A stretch of 12,064 bases of DNA from an uncultured Campylobacter sp. GTDB lineage: Bacteria; Campylobacterota; Campylobacteria; Campylobacterales; Campylobacteraceae. Where the stretch lies: NCBI RefSeq assembly GCF_937890585.1, contig NZ_CALACG010000093.1:1-12064 (forward strand), written 5' to 3'. The notes under the pieces are model-generated. The model was not told the origin of the DNA and made no database searches. It worked only from the letters and a program-made list of their open reading frames with translations. The translations under genes were made by a program, and so were the position numbers. Positions within the stretch are counted from its first letter, which is position 1, and the number at the start of each line of letters is the position of its first letter. Shown piece after piece: positions 1-7,684 of this stretch.

Positions 1-548
1 ATCTAACCGGACACATCGTCACTTGCCGCGACGTGCCACATAGACGCGTAGTAGAGGAGAGTAGGGAGCTGCCAGTTGATATCAAAGGCGGCGCGATTTT
101 GCACGCAGGGCCGATCATCAGAAAAACAGAAGATGGCGGTAAAGAGGGCTTTGAAATGGTCTCAGTAGGACCTACAACCAGCATGAGAATGGAGAAATTT
201 GAGCGAGAATTTATCGCAAAAACTGGAGTTCGTCTCATCGTCGGTAAAGGCGGCATGGGTGAGGGCACGATGAGCGGTTGCAAGGAGTTTGGTGCTATTC
301 ACTGCGTGTTTCCTGCAGGCTGTGCGGTAGTGGCTGCAACGCAGGTCGAGGAGATCGAGAGTGCCGGCTGGACGGAGCTTGGTATGCCTGAGACTCTTTG
401 GAAGTGCCGTGTAAAAGAGTTTGGTCCGCTAATAGTCTCCATAGACGCACACGGAAATAATCTTTTTGAGCAAAATAAGGTCAAATTTAACGAGAAAAAG
501 GACGAGGCATTAGCTGAAATTTTACCGCAGGTAGGGTTTATAAAGTAG
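1..548 (+). CDS. ttdB: L(+)-tartrate dehydratase / class I fumarase-type hydro-lyase, beta subunit (5'-truncated)
   Basis: This is the beta subunit of a two-subunit Fe-S hydro-lyase. TtdAB converts L-tartrate to oxaloacetate, and close relatives hydrate fumarate to malate; the iron-sulfur cluster sits in the alpha subunit, whose gene would lie left of the window. The readable frame begins at the window edge with [15 protein letters not shown], which from memory matches E. coli TtdB (LTGTLVTCRDVCHRR) about 24 residues after its start, so only a short N-terminal piece is missing. Later family signatures are [70 protein letters not shown] and HGNNL. The end (QVGFIK) resembles TtdB's own C-terminus. 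An in-frame GTG at 33 is internal, not the start. Tartrate versus fumarate preference cannot be settled from this subunit alone. Confidence 0.9.
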   Translation, partial: LTGHIVTCRDVPHRRVVEESRELPVDIKGGAILHAGPIIRKTEDGGKEGFEMVSVGPTTSMRMEKFEREFIAKTGVRLIVGKGGMGEGTMSGCKEFGAIHCVFPAGCAVVAATQVEEIESAGWTELGMPETLWKCRVKEFGPLIVSIDAHGNNLFEQNKVKFNEKKDEALAEILPQVGFIK

Positions 549-573
549 ATAAATTTAGGCTCGGTTGTCTATA

Positions 574-611
574 AATGCGCTTTAAAATTTACACTAAATT
601 TAAAGCGCATT
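574..611. terminator. Convergent hairpin terminator between ttdB and the GntR regulator gene
   Basis: A 13-bp perfect stem pairs AATGCGCTTTAAA (574-586) with TTTAAAGCGCATT (599-611). Three more A-T pairs close the loop after a bulged A. The right arm overlaps the last codons and stop of the minus-strand regulator gene. It lies 26 bases after the ttdB stop, so it can serve both converging genes. The T-runs after the stem are short on both sides (TTGTTTAT on the plus strand, TTTATAGAC on the minus strand), so termination strength is uncertain. Confidence 0.6.
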
Positions 612-1259
612 GTTTATCGCTGCTTCTAAAATTTCTCTAGTTTTTGCTGTGTGCTCGGCGCTAAGTTCTACTAGTTTTTCTAAATCTTTATTTTTGTAAG
701 CTTCGAGTATCCCTCTATGCTCGGTATTTGACAGCTCGATATGATCTTTTTTATACATCAAAGATATTGAAACATAAGGGATGGCAGAGGATATTAAATT
801 TTCTACGATAGCAAATGTCCTGCCACCTGCCTCACTCTCCCAAAAACACCTATGAAATTCACTATTTAATATCGCCCACTCATTTAAATCTTTACATTGT
901 TCTATCTTTTTTTGGATGTTTGATGCTTTTTTATAACATTCATCGCTATATTTACTAAATCCATCTCTTATTAGCTTGGATTCTAGTAAAATTCTTAAAT
1001 CATAAATTTCTTTGGCGTCTTTATAGCAAAGTCCTTTGACGATAGCACCTTTATAAGAGTCAAAGCTTATTAACCCTTCTGTGGTAAGAATTTTCAAAGC
1101 TTCTCTTACTGGTGTTTGACTAACGTTAAATTTTTTTGAAATTTCGTTTTGTGTAAGCCTAGTTCCGGACTTTATTTTACCATTTAGTATCTCTTGGCTT
1201 AGGCTGTGGACGATAAATTCTGTTGTGGTCATGGGGCGGCCTGAACTGCCATATGTCAT
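600..1259 (-). CDS. GntR-family transcriptional regulator, FadR/FCD subfamily
   Basis: A 219-residue DNA-binding regulator of typical FCD-subfamily length. The winged helix spans about residues 13-75, with the recognition region LTQNEISKKFNVSQTPVREA (35-54) and EGLISF leading into the wing. The all-helical FCD effector domain covers about 82-212. His136 (EFHRCFW), His181 (EHRGIL) and His203 (AEHTAKT) stand where FCD proteins usually bind a metal that helps hold a small organic acid ligand. The ATG at 1259 is preceded by GGGAG with ten spacer bases. An alternative ATG at 1232 lies just before the winged helix but lacks a clear ribosome site. It lies downstream of the asparaginase gene on the same strand (72-base gap) and has a possible own promoter. 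It probably controls itself and the asparaginase/permease pair; the effector is unknown. Confidence 0.88.
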   Translation of the reverse strand: MTYGSSGRPMTTTEFIVHSLSQEILNGKIKSGTRLTQNEISKKFNVSQTPVREALKILTTEGLISFDSYKGAIVKGLCYKDAKEIYDLRILLESKLIRDGFSKYSDECYKKASNIQKKIEQCKDLNEWAILNSEFHRCFWESEAGGRTFAIVENLISSAIPYVSISLMYKKDHIELSNTEHRGILEAYKNKDLEKLVELSAEHTAKTREILEAAINNAL

Positions 1260-1309
1260 TTACGTAGATCTCCCGTTTTTTGAGAATATTATACATAAAA
1301 ATGACATAT
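1251..1309 (-). promoter_or_regulatory. Candidate promoter and operator of the GntR regulator gene
   Basis: On the minus strand a perfect TATAAT (1293-1288) lies 28 bases before the ATG. It sits within the plus-strand string AATATTATACATAA (1285-1298), which matches 13 of 14 bases of the palindrome in the asparaginase/permease promoter region. In addition, ATATGTCATT (1251-1260) and its exact reverse complement AATGACATAT (1300-1309) flank the promoter, 49 bp apart. One arm covers the start codon and the other lies immediately upstream of the -10. Both are plausible autoregulatory sites, but no binding is shown and the sequence is AT-rich. Confidence 0.45.
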
Positions 1310-1331
1310 TGGTAGTCTAAGCACTAAAGAT

Positions 1332-2309
1332 CTAAAAATTTTCAAATTCGTTCTTTATCTCTTTTAATGAGATCTTATTGGCTAGCAAAATTATTAAAAG
1401 TAGTCTTGCTTTAACTGCCGGTAGCCAGCCTGACATTATACATTTATTGTTTTGCAGGTCTATCTCTGAGCCTTTATATCCATATGTTTTTGTAGCGCAC
1501 ATTCCACTGCCAGTTTTAGACGAGACTATAACTGGTATTTTTAGTTTTTTTATCTCATCCATCATATCAAACGAGACGTGACCTGCGCCAAAGCCATCTA
1601 TAACCATGCCTTCAAATTTAGACCCTCCTATAAGCTTGATAATTGAGCCGTCATTGTCCAGATAGCTTTGAACAATGGCTATTTTTGGAAGAGGTTTATC
1701 TGGTAATGTGTAAATTTTTCTCTTTACGGCACAAGTTATATATCTAGCTTCCCTTTCGACCACCATTCCTTGAACTCCTGCATTTACAGATATAAAAGTT
1801 TGTAATGAGAAAGTGTTGCTTTTATGCACCCATTTAGCACTATGAATAGTGTCGTTTAGCACTACTAAAACGCCTCTGTTTCTGCTTTCATCATCAAGTG
1901 CTGTAATGACAGAAGCATATATATTTCCAGCTCCATCAGCACTAATATCATCAGCATTTCTCATAGCTCCAGTCATTACCAGTGGAGCTTCTTCATCCCA
2001 TATTAAATTTAAAAAAAACGAGCTCTCTTCTAAAGTATCGGTTCCTTGCGTTATCACGACACCCTTTGCTCCATTTTTTATTTGCTCTTTTGCCCATTTG
2101 TAAACTGAGATTATGTCGCTTAGTTTCAAGCTACCACTTGGTAAGGCTAGGATGGTTTGAGCATGTATTGTGGCCATATCTTTTAATACAGGAACTGCCG
2201 CGATCAAATCATCTGCGCTAAAACTAGGCTTTACGCCACCTTTTTTACCTCCTGCGCTCATGCATATAGTTCCACCCAATGCACCAATTGAAATTTTAGG
2301 TTTTGACAT
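1332..2309 (-). CDS. L-asparaginase (AnsA/AnsB family), cytoplasmic form
   Basis: Hydrolyses L-asparagine to L-aspartate and ammonia; aspartate can then be deaminated to fumarate. At 325 residues it has the usual family length. The N-terminal active-site signature is LGGTIC with nucleophile Thr14. The second signature is TQGTDTLEE with Thr90 and Asp91. Lys163 in VHKSNT completes the catalytic set, and Ser60 in SGS fits the substrate-binding serine. TGAMR and the C-terminal GFGAGHV region are also family-typical. There is no signal peptide, unlike periplasmic type II enzymes. The start at 2309 follows AAGGAG with five spacer bases. It diverges from the permease gene across a 128-base control region and precedes the GntR regulator gene, so it is probably the enzyme of a substrate-induced module. 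A relative acting on another amide is possible; the catalytic residues favour asparaginase. Confidence 0.88.
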   Translation of the reverse strand: MSKPKISIGALGGTICMSAGGKKGGVKPSFSADDLIAAVPVLKDMATIHAQTILALPSGSLKLSDIISVYKWAKEQIKNGAKGVVITQGTDTLEESSFFLNLIWDEEAPLVMTGAMRNADDISADGAGNIYASVITALDDESRNRGVLVVLNDTIHSAKWVHKSNTFSLQTFISVNAGVQGMVVEREARYITCAVKRKIYTLPDKPLPKIAIVQSYLDNDGSIIKLIGGSKFEGMVIDGFGAGHVSFDMMDEIKKLKIPVIVSSKTGSGMCATKTYGYKGSEIDLQNNKCIMSGWLPAVKARLLLIILLANKISLKEIKNEFENF

Positions 2310-2368
2310 GTTTTCTCCTTTCTACTTTATATTTATAAAATTGTACCATTTTTTCAGAAATATATCAA

Positions 2369-2384
2369 ATATTATATATAATAT
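2369..2384. promoter_or_regulatory. 16-bp palindrome, candidate GntR operator between divergent asparaginase and permease genes
   Basis: ATATTATATATAATAT is a perfect 16-bp palindrome. It overlaps the expected -35 region of the permease promoter, whose -10 TATAAT lies 14 bases downstream. It also contains a TATAAT on the opposite strand (2376-2371) that could serve the asparaginase gene. Its core TTATATATAA resembles TTATACATAA at the regulator's own promoter. A site here would let one dimer control both directions. AT-richness makes chance palindromes common, so this is a candidate only. Confidence 0.45.
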
Positions 2385-2398
2385 ATTAAAAAAGACGC

Positions 2399-2432
2399 TA
2401 TAATGCTATAAAAATTTATTATGAAAGGAGAG
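2399..2432 (+). promoter_or_regulatory. Promoter -10 and strong ribosome binding site of the permease gene
   Basis: A consensus TATAAT (2399-2404) lies 33 bases before the permease ATG. AAAGGAGAG (2424-2432) gives a strong ribosome binding site with seven bases between GGAG and the ATG at 2438, which fixes the start. An ATG at 2421 within the leader is out of frame and is not used for this protein. No good -35 is seen, as is common in Campylobacter; that position is taken by the palindrome. Confidence 0.6.
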
Positions 2433-2437
2433 AAAAG

Positions 2438-3718
2438 ATGTTAGTTGCTGCACAATGTATTATGGTATTAACATTGCTATTGATGATAAGTGGTAAAACT
2501 CCACTATACACAACCGCAATAGTTGGGTCAGCTATTAGTACGCTTGTGGCCGGTTTTCCTATTACTGGAGGCAAAGGTGTGATATCTTTGATGTCTTTAG
2601 TAAATGGTGGACTAAACCCTGTGATAGCTGATATGACAGGTATTTTGATGTTTATAGGTGTCATGCAGGCAAGTGGCTTTTTGGATGTTATAATTCGCAA
2701 CATAGTAAAACTTGGTAACAAGCTGGGTGGCGGTGCTGGAGTTGCTACTGCTGGTGGTATAGCTGCAGGTGTAATAGGTATGCTTACTGGTTTTACTCAA
2801 CCTGCAATTACAGCTGTTATCACAGGAACAGCATCTACCAAACTAGGGGTAGATCCGCACAGATCAGCAGGTATACATGGACACGCTGGCATACTTGGCA
2901 ACTATGGTGGTTTTACTCATCCAACACAAGTTGCTGTTATAGCTGTTACAAATATAGGCTTTGGTCTTATAAATGTAATCGGCACGTTAGTTTCTCTTTG
3001 TGTTTTTGCATGCGCACTATTTAGACTAAGAAGAATGCAAAAAAGAGAAGGAATTTCTATCTCTAAAGAAGAGATGGAGAAAATATCAAAAGAATTTGAA
3101 ATAAACAATAGCGGAATTCCTGCATGGAAAGCATTTTTGCCTTTTGTTATGCTATTTGCAGGATTTATATTGGGTTATCCAGTATTTATAGTAGGTATAG
3201 CAAGTGCTATCTTTACAATGCTACTATCTGCTTTGAGCTTGCAAGAAGGCGAGCATAATATGCTTGAAGGAGTTAGTAAAATAGCAACCCCATTAGTCGC
3301 AACAATAGGCTTTTTGTTTATGAGCGGTGTTATTAAACAAATAGGACTAGCTGCAGTTATCGGAGATATATTCACACCTATGCTCACCCATGCTCCGCTT
3401 CAAAGCATGCTTTTGGTTTCTGCTTTAGCAGGACTGGTCACACAAAGTAATGCAGCATCAGTAGCCATAACGATACCATTTTTGCAAGCCGCTCTTTCGC
3501 TGGGTACAGCAAGTCCGCTATCTCTAGCTGTCATGGCTGCTGGCGGTAGTGCTATGTTGCAATACTACCTAACAGGTGGTCCAGTCGCTGCTCTTGCGAC
3601 AGTTATCCCTGTTATTCCAAATTCTGAACTTAAAGCTGCTAATAAATTTCAACGTCCAAATATGCTGTTTGGTTTAGCAGTATTGTTTGTGCTTTCATTT
3701 GTCTTTTCGATTTTTTAA
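2438..3718 (+). CDS. Inner-membrane permease of the ion-transporter type (organic acid or amino acid uptake)
   Basis: A very hydrophobic 426-residue protein with roughly eleven to twelve membrane segments, arranged as two halves around a charged loop (about residues 196-228). The halves show pseudo-symmetry: LTGFTQPAITAVITGTAS (116-133) in the first resembles GLVTQSNAASVAIT (332-345) in the second, the kind of re-entrant substrate hairpin seen in ion-transporter superfamily carriers such as GntP, DcuC and CitMHS. GFTHPTQ (158-164) is another polar stretch in a membrane region. I cannot name the exact family or substrate. The gene diverges from an asparaginase gene and lies near a GntR regulator and tartrate/fumarate hydro-lyase, so asparagine, aspartate or a C4-dicarboxylate are the best guesses. 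It ends before a strong terminator, so it is transcribed alone. Confidence 0.75.
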   Translation: MLVAAQCIMVLTLLLMISGKTPLYTTAIVGSAISTLVAGFPITGGKGVISLMSLVNGGLNPVIADMTGILMFIGVMQASGFLDVIIRNIVKLGNKLGGGAGVATAGGIAAGVIGMLTGFTQPAITAVITGTASTKLGVDPHRSAGIHGHAGILGNYGGFTHPTQVAVIAVTNIGFGLINVIGTLVSLCVFACALFRLRRMQKREGISISKEEMEKISKEFEINNSGIPAWKAFLPFVMLFAGFILGYPVFIVGIASAIFTMLLSALSLQEGEHNMLEGVSKIATPLVATIGFLFMSGVIKQIGLAAVIGDIFTPMLTHAPLQSMLLVSALAGLVTQSNAASVAITIPFLQAALSLGTASPLSLAVMAAGGSAMLQYYLTGGPVAALATVIPVIPNSELKAANKFQRPNMLFGLAVLFVLSFVFSIF

Positions 3719-3725
3719 CACATAT

Positions 3726-3756
3726 CGAGCTATCTTTTGATAGCTCGCTTGTTTTT
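3726..3756 (+). terminator. Rho-independent terminator of the permease gene
   Basis: CGAGCTATC (3726-3734), loop TTTT, and GATAGCTCG (3739-3747) form a perfect 9-bp stem, followed by CTTGTTTTTATT. It begins eight bases after the permease stop. The T-run is on the plus strand only. On the minus strand the hairpin also lies beyond the polA stop but lacks a T-run, so it may only partly serve polA. Confidence 0.85.
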
Positions 3757-3767
3757 ATTAAAATAAA

Positions 3768-6404
3768 CTACTTCAGCTCGCCCCAGTTTTTGGCGATATT
3801 TAGCGATGTTTTAAGTGGCACATTTAACGTGTAAATTTCTTCCATCGTCTTTTGTGTCGTTTCTCCAAATTCCTGCGCAAACTCATCTTTTACTTCAAAT
3901 ATTAGCTCGTCATGGATCTGAAGCAGCATTTTTGCGTTTTCATCTAAATTTGCTCTAACTTTTACCATCGCCATCTTGACAAGATCCGCCGCAGAGCCTT
4001 GAAAGACCGTATTTACTGCCTCGCGCTCAAACATTGCTATTTGCATAGGTGTGGCGCTTTTAAAGTCAAAGTAGCGCTTTCTGCCAAGCAGTGTCTGCAC
4101 AAAGCCATCGTTTTTAGCTGAAATTTTTATGCTCTCCAAAAACTCTTTGATCGTCTCAAACGCCTTAAAATAGCGCTCTATATACTCTTTTGCCTCGGCT
4201 CTTGTGATATTTACTTGATTAGCGAGCTTGCTTGAGCCCATGCCGTAAATGAGGCCAAAATTTATACTCTTTGCCACGGCTCTATTTTGCCCGTCACTGC
4301 TACCAAATATGCTAATAGCCGTCCTTGCGTGGATATCCTCGTCATTTTTAAACGCCTCAAGAAGCGCAGGATCACGGCTAAAGTGAGCTAGCAGCCTAAG
4401 CTCGATCTGGCTGTAGTCAAGCCCTACAAAACTATACCCCGCGCGCGCCTCAAAGCACTCTCTGACATCCTTTGCGAGGTTGCCACGAGCCGGGATATTT
4501 TGTAAATTTGGATTTTTACTTGAAAGCCTGCCAGTGCTCGTGCCAGTTTGCAAAAAGCTCGTGTAAATTCGCGAACCCTCATCCTTTTTTGCAAGTGCTA
4601 AAAGTGGCTCGCAGTAGGTGCTTTGCAGTTTATATAGCTCGCGGTAAGCTAAAATTTTTTCTATCACCGGATGAGCGTCTATGAGCTCAGCTAGCACGCT
4701 CTCATCGGTGCTATATCCTGTTTTTGTCTTCTTTTTGGTCGGGAGCTTTAGGTGCTCAAAAAGTATGACGCCGAGCTGTTTTACTGAGTTTATATTAAAA
4801 TTTTCGCCGCTTAGCTCGTAAATTTCACTTGTTAGTGCCTTTAGTTTGGTGTCGTTTTCAAGGATGAGCTTTTGCATCTTAGCTTCGTTTATCTTGATGC
4901 CGTTTTGCTCCATGTCAAAAAGCGTAAGGATAAATGGAAACTCGTGTGTGTCGGCAAGGGCGAGTAAATTTTTATTAAGCGTGTTTTGAAAGGTTTTATA
5001 AAATTTAAGCGTTATCCAAGCATCCTCAGCGGCGTATTTTGCGGCATTTTCTAGTGGCACGTCGCCAAAAGTTTGCCCTTTTTTGACCATATCTTCAAAT
5101 TTGATCGTGTCGTAGTCGTAGAGCCTCTTTGCCAGTGCGTCCATGCCAACGCTCGAGTTTGGATCGCTAAGCCACGCAAGTATCATCGTATCTTTGAAAT
5201 TTGCAGGCGGGTTTAGCCCAAGGTTGTTTTTCACGATCTCAAAGTCATATTTTAAATTTTGTCCGATCACGCAGCCTTTGTAAATTTGTCCTACCGCCCA
5301 AGTGGCAAATTTTAGGTCTATTTGCTTTGGCGCACCTAGGTAGTTGTGAGCTACTGGCACGTAGTAGGCGTCCTCGTCGTTAAAGCAAAAGCTAAAGCCA
5401 ACGATCTTTGCGCTCTTGCTATCAACGCCCGTGGTCTCGGTATCAAAGGCGACGATGGTCTCTGGTGTGACGCTAGAGAGCAGTTTTTCGATGCTTGCCT
5501 CATCAAGTAGTAAATTTGCTCTAAAGCCAAGCTTAAATTCAGCATTTTCTTCTTTTTGCAAGCTCTTAAGAAGCCTGTTTAGATCGTATTCTTTTAAAAT
5601 TTCTGAGATATTTATCAAAGGATTTTGCTCTGGAAATTTAGAGTGCTCAAGATCAAGTGAAGTGATCGCGTCATCAAAGAGCGTGGCTAGTTTTTTGCTC
5701 AAAAACGCCTCGTCTCTTGCAGCTGCTAGCATATTTTTGGTGCGCTCGTTTCTAAGAAGGGCTAAATTTTCATAAATTCCCTCTAAGCTACCATACTCGG
5801 CTAAAAGCTTCTTAGCTCCCACTGCGCCGATACCTTTGACGCCTGGTATGTTGTCTGAGCTGTCGCCAGCGATGGCTAGAAAGTCTCTCACCTGAGCTGG
5901 ATAGACGCCATACTTTTCAAAGCAGCTAGCGCTATCGTGGTCGATCTTGCTTTGTGGGCTGTAGATGCTCACTTTGCCGTCTTCTATGAGTTGATAAAGG
6001 TCCTTATCGTGCGTGACTATTCGCACAAATATATCTTTATCTTTGCAAATTTTAACCGCACTTGCGATGATATCATCGGCCTCGTAGCCCTCGCGGCTAA
6101 GGCTGTAAAGTCCCATTTTTTCTATCATATCTATACAAACTGGCAGCTGCTCTTTTAGCTGAGCTGGCGGCTCGCTCCTGTTTGCCTTGTATTCGCCTAA
6201 AATTTCATGGCGCAGGGTCTTGCCCTTGCTATCAAGTGCGAAGATGAGGTAGTCGCTTTGGTACTCATCTTTTAGGCTCGCTATGAAATTTGCAAAGCCA
6301 CTTATCATGCCGCTTGGTTTGCCCTCCCTGTTTTTAAGCCCGCTCATAGCATAGTAAAGCCTAAAAAAGAAGCCAAAAGTATCAATAATCGTAAGTGTTT
6401 TCAT
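3768..6404 (-). CDS. polA: DNA polymerase I with 5' nuclease and proofreading domains
   Basis: Removes RNA primers and fills gaps in lagging-strand synthesis and repair. At 878 residues it is a full three-domain enzyme. The 5' nuclease (about 1-285) shows IIDTFGFFFRLYYAM, DSKGKTLRHE, EADD (108-111), THDKDLYQL and the helix-hairpin-helix DNIPGVKGIGAVGAKKL (184-200). The 3'-5' exonuclease (about 300-480) keeps all metal ligands: Asp321/Glu323 in FDTETTG, Asp387 in NLKYD and Tyr457/Asp461 in YAAED, so it should proofread, unlike the degenerate domains of Taq or Bacillus enzymes. The polymerase domain has motif A DYSQIELR with Asp663, motif B with Arg708, Lys712, Phe716 and Tyr720, and motif C HDE (831-833). 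Phe at 716 is the form that discriminates against dideoxynucleotides. The start follows AAAAGGA with a short spacer. It is divergent from obg. Confidence 0.98.
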   Translation of the reverse strand: MKTLTIIDTFGFFFRLYYAMSGLKNREGKPSGMISGFANFIASLKDEYQSDYLIFALDSKGKTLRHEILGEYKANRSEPPAQLKEQLPVCIDMIEKMGLYSLSREGYEADDIIASAVKICKDKDIFVRIVTHDKDLYQLIEDGKVSIYSPQSKIDHDSASCFEKYGVYPAQVRDFLAIAGDSSDNIPGVKGIGAVGAKKLLAEYGSLEGIYENLALLRNERTKNMLAAARDEAFLSKKLATLFDDAITSLDLEHSKFPEQNPLINISEILKEYDLNRLLKSLQKEENAEFKLGFRANLLLDEASIEKLLSSVTPETIVAFDTETTGVDSKSAKIVGFSFCFNDEDAYYVPVAHNYLGAPKQIDLKFATWAVGQIYKGCVIGQNLKYDFEIVKNNLGLNPPANFKDTMILAWLSDPNSSVGMDALAKRLYDYDTIKFEDMVKKGQTFGDVPLENAAKYAAEDAWITLKFYKTFQNTLNKNLLALADTHEFPFILTLFDMEQNGIKINEAKMQKLILENDTKLKALTSEIYELSGENFNINSVKQLGVILFEHLKLPTKKKTKTGYSTDESVLAELIDAHPVIEKILAYRELYKLQSTYCEPLLALAKKDEGSRIYTSFLQTGTSTGRLSSKNPNLQNIPARGNLAKDVRECFEARAGYSFVGLDYSQIELRLLAHFSRDPALLEAFKNDEDIHARTAISIFGSSDGQNRAVAKSINFGLIYGMGSSKLANQVNITRAEAKEYIERYFKAFETIKEFLESIKISAKNDGFVQTLLGRKRYFDFKSATPMQIAMFEREAVNTVFQGSAADLVKMAMVKVRANLDENAKMLLQIHDELIFEVKDEFAQEFGETTQKTMEEIYTLNVPLKTSLNIAKNWGELK

Positions 6405-6579
6405 TCTCTATCCTTTTGTGCCATTTTATGAAATTTAGGCAAAAATTTGGCTGATTTTCTAAATTTATAAGATGCTAAAAACAAAGTGAGATTTTAAACG
6501 CAAAACAAATTTTAATCATTTAAAAGATATAATCTCGCCTAAAATTCAAACTAAATAATAGATAAATTTAAGGTAAAAA
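6405..6579. promoter_or_regulatory. Divergent promoter region of polA and obg
   Basis: A 175-base AT-rich gap. On the plus strand a consensus TATAAT (6528-6533) lies 46 bases before the obg ATG, with a TTAAGG ribosome site near 6568-6573. On the minus strand AAAAGGATAGAG precedes the polA ATG, and a TTATAAAT near 6459-6466 could be its -10. No small gene or RNA signature was seen here. Confidence 0.6.
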
Positions 6580-7638
6580 ATGTTTATAGATAGCGTGAAA
6601 TTAACCCTAAGCTCAGGCCATGGCGGAGCTGGTGCAGTAAGCTTTCGCCGCGAAAAGCACGTCATTTTAGGCGGTCCAGACGGCGGAGACGGCGGTGACG
6701 GCGGAGATGTCTATTTTGTCTGCGACAACAACACCCACACACTAGCAAACTACAAGGGTAAAAAGGCGATGAGAGCAAGCGACGGCGAGGCTGGCATGGG
6801 CAAAAGAATGACTGGCAAAAAGGGCGAGAGCCTAGAGCTCATCGTGCCACCAGGAACGGCAGTCTATGACGCGCAGACAAACGAGCTGCTTTGCGACATG
6901 GTAGAAGAGGGGCAAAGGACGCTATTTTTAAAAGGCGGCAAGGGCGGACTAGGAAATTTTCACTTTAAAAACTCTATCAACCAAGCCCCAGAATACGCTC
7001 AAAAGGGCATGCCAGAAGAGAGCGTAGAAGTTAGGCTCGAGCTAAAGCTGATAGCTGACGTGGGACTTGTTGGCTTTCCAAATGTCGGTAAATCAACCCT
7101 CATCTCAGCCGTCTCAAACGCCAAACCACAGATAGCAAACTACGAATTTACCACGCTTACGCCAAAGCTCGGACTTGTTGAGGTCGATGAGTTTAGCGGC
7201 TTTGTCATGGCTGATATCCCTGGCATCATCGAGGGAGCAAGTGATGGACGCGGCCTTGGCGTGCAGTTTTTAAAGCACATCGAGAGAAATAAAATTTTAC
7301 TTTTCATGATAGATAGCGCAAACTACAGAAGCATGAGTGAGCAGTTTAGCGTGCTAAAAGAGGAGGTCGCTAAATTTTCAAGTGTGCTTGCTAGCAGGGA
7401 CTATGCGATCGCTATCACCAGAGTCGATGCGGCAGAAAATTTAGATGAAAATATAAAAGAATTCATGAAAAGCATAAATTTAGAGCCAAATCAAGTTGGT
7501 AAATTTATCTATAAGCAAGACCTATACAGCTTTGACGCGAAAAAACCATACTTTGTTTTGCCGATCTCATCAGCGACAAACGAGAACATCGACGAGCTTA
7601 AATTTGCACTGCTTGAGCTACTAAAAAAGGAGCTTTGA
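6580..7638 (+). CDS. obgE: Obg-family GTPase (ribosome-associated)
   Basis: An essential GTPase that binds the 50S subunit and links ribosome maturation to growth and stress. At 352 residues it has the normal short Obg form without a C-terminal OCT extension. The glycine-rich Obg domain covers about 1-157, with [14 protein letters not shown] (31-44), [12 protein letters not shown] and KGGKGGLGN. The G domain follows: G1 GFPNVGKST (165-173), switch I/G2 TTLTP (191-195), G3 DIPG (212-215), G4 TRVD (280-283) and G5 SSA. The G4 motif departs from the usual NKxD: the Asn that contacts guanine is Thr. The start follows TTAAGG and the N-terminus MFIDSVKL is typical. Here it starts its run of genes with its own promoter and is not preceded by rplU-rpmA, its common partners. 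Confidence 0.96.
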   Translation: MFIDSVKLTLSSGHGGAGAVSFRREKHVILGGPDGGDGGDGGDVYFVCDNNTHTLANYKGKKAMRASDGEAGMGKRMTGKKGESLELIVPPGTAVYDAQTNELLCDMVEEGQRTLFLKGGKGGLGNFHFKNSINQAPEYAQKGMPEESVEVRLELKLIADVGLVGFPNVGKSTLISAVSNAKPQIANYEFTTLTPKLGLVEVDEFSGFVMADIPGIIEGASDGRGLGVQFLKHIERNKILLFMIDSANYRSMSEQFSVLKEEVAKFSSVLASRDYAIAITRVDAAENLDENIKEFMKSINLEPNQVGKFIYKQDLYSFDAKKPYFVLPISSATNENIDELKFALLELLKKEL

Positions 7639-7684
7639 GTTGCGACTTTTTAGTGCTTTGAACTTAGAAATTTAAGAGTATAAA

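Noticed and set aside
1..60. Left edge as a second chimeric junction
   Set aside because: The frame and composition of ttdB are continuous from the first base and match one protein family throughout.
33..548. GTG at 33 as the start of a 171-residue complete gene
   Set aside because: The frame is open to the window edge, and the upstream residues [10 protein letters not shown] match the TtdB family, so the gene is truncated by the edge.
5416..5775. A 119-residue plus-strand open frame inside polA
   Set aside because: It is antisense to the exonuclease part of a clearly coding polA, has no ribosome site or recognisable domain, and is serine-rich as expected of an antisense shadow.
6680..6708. 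Short GGCGGAGAC-like tandem repeat in obg
   Set aside because: It encodes the conserved GGDGGDGGD glycine-rich segment of Obg and is not an independent repeat element.
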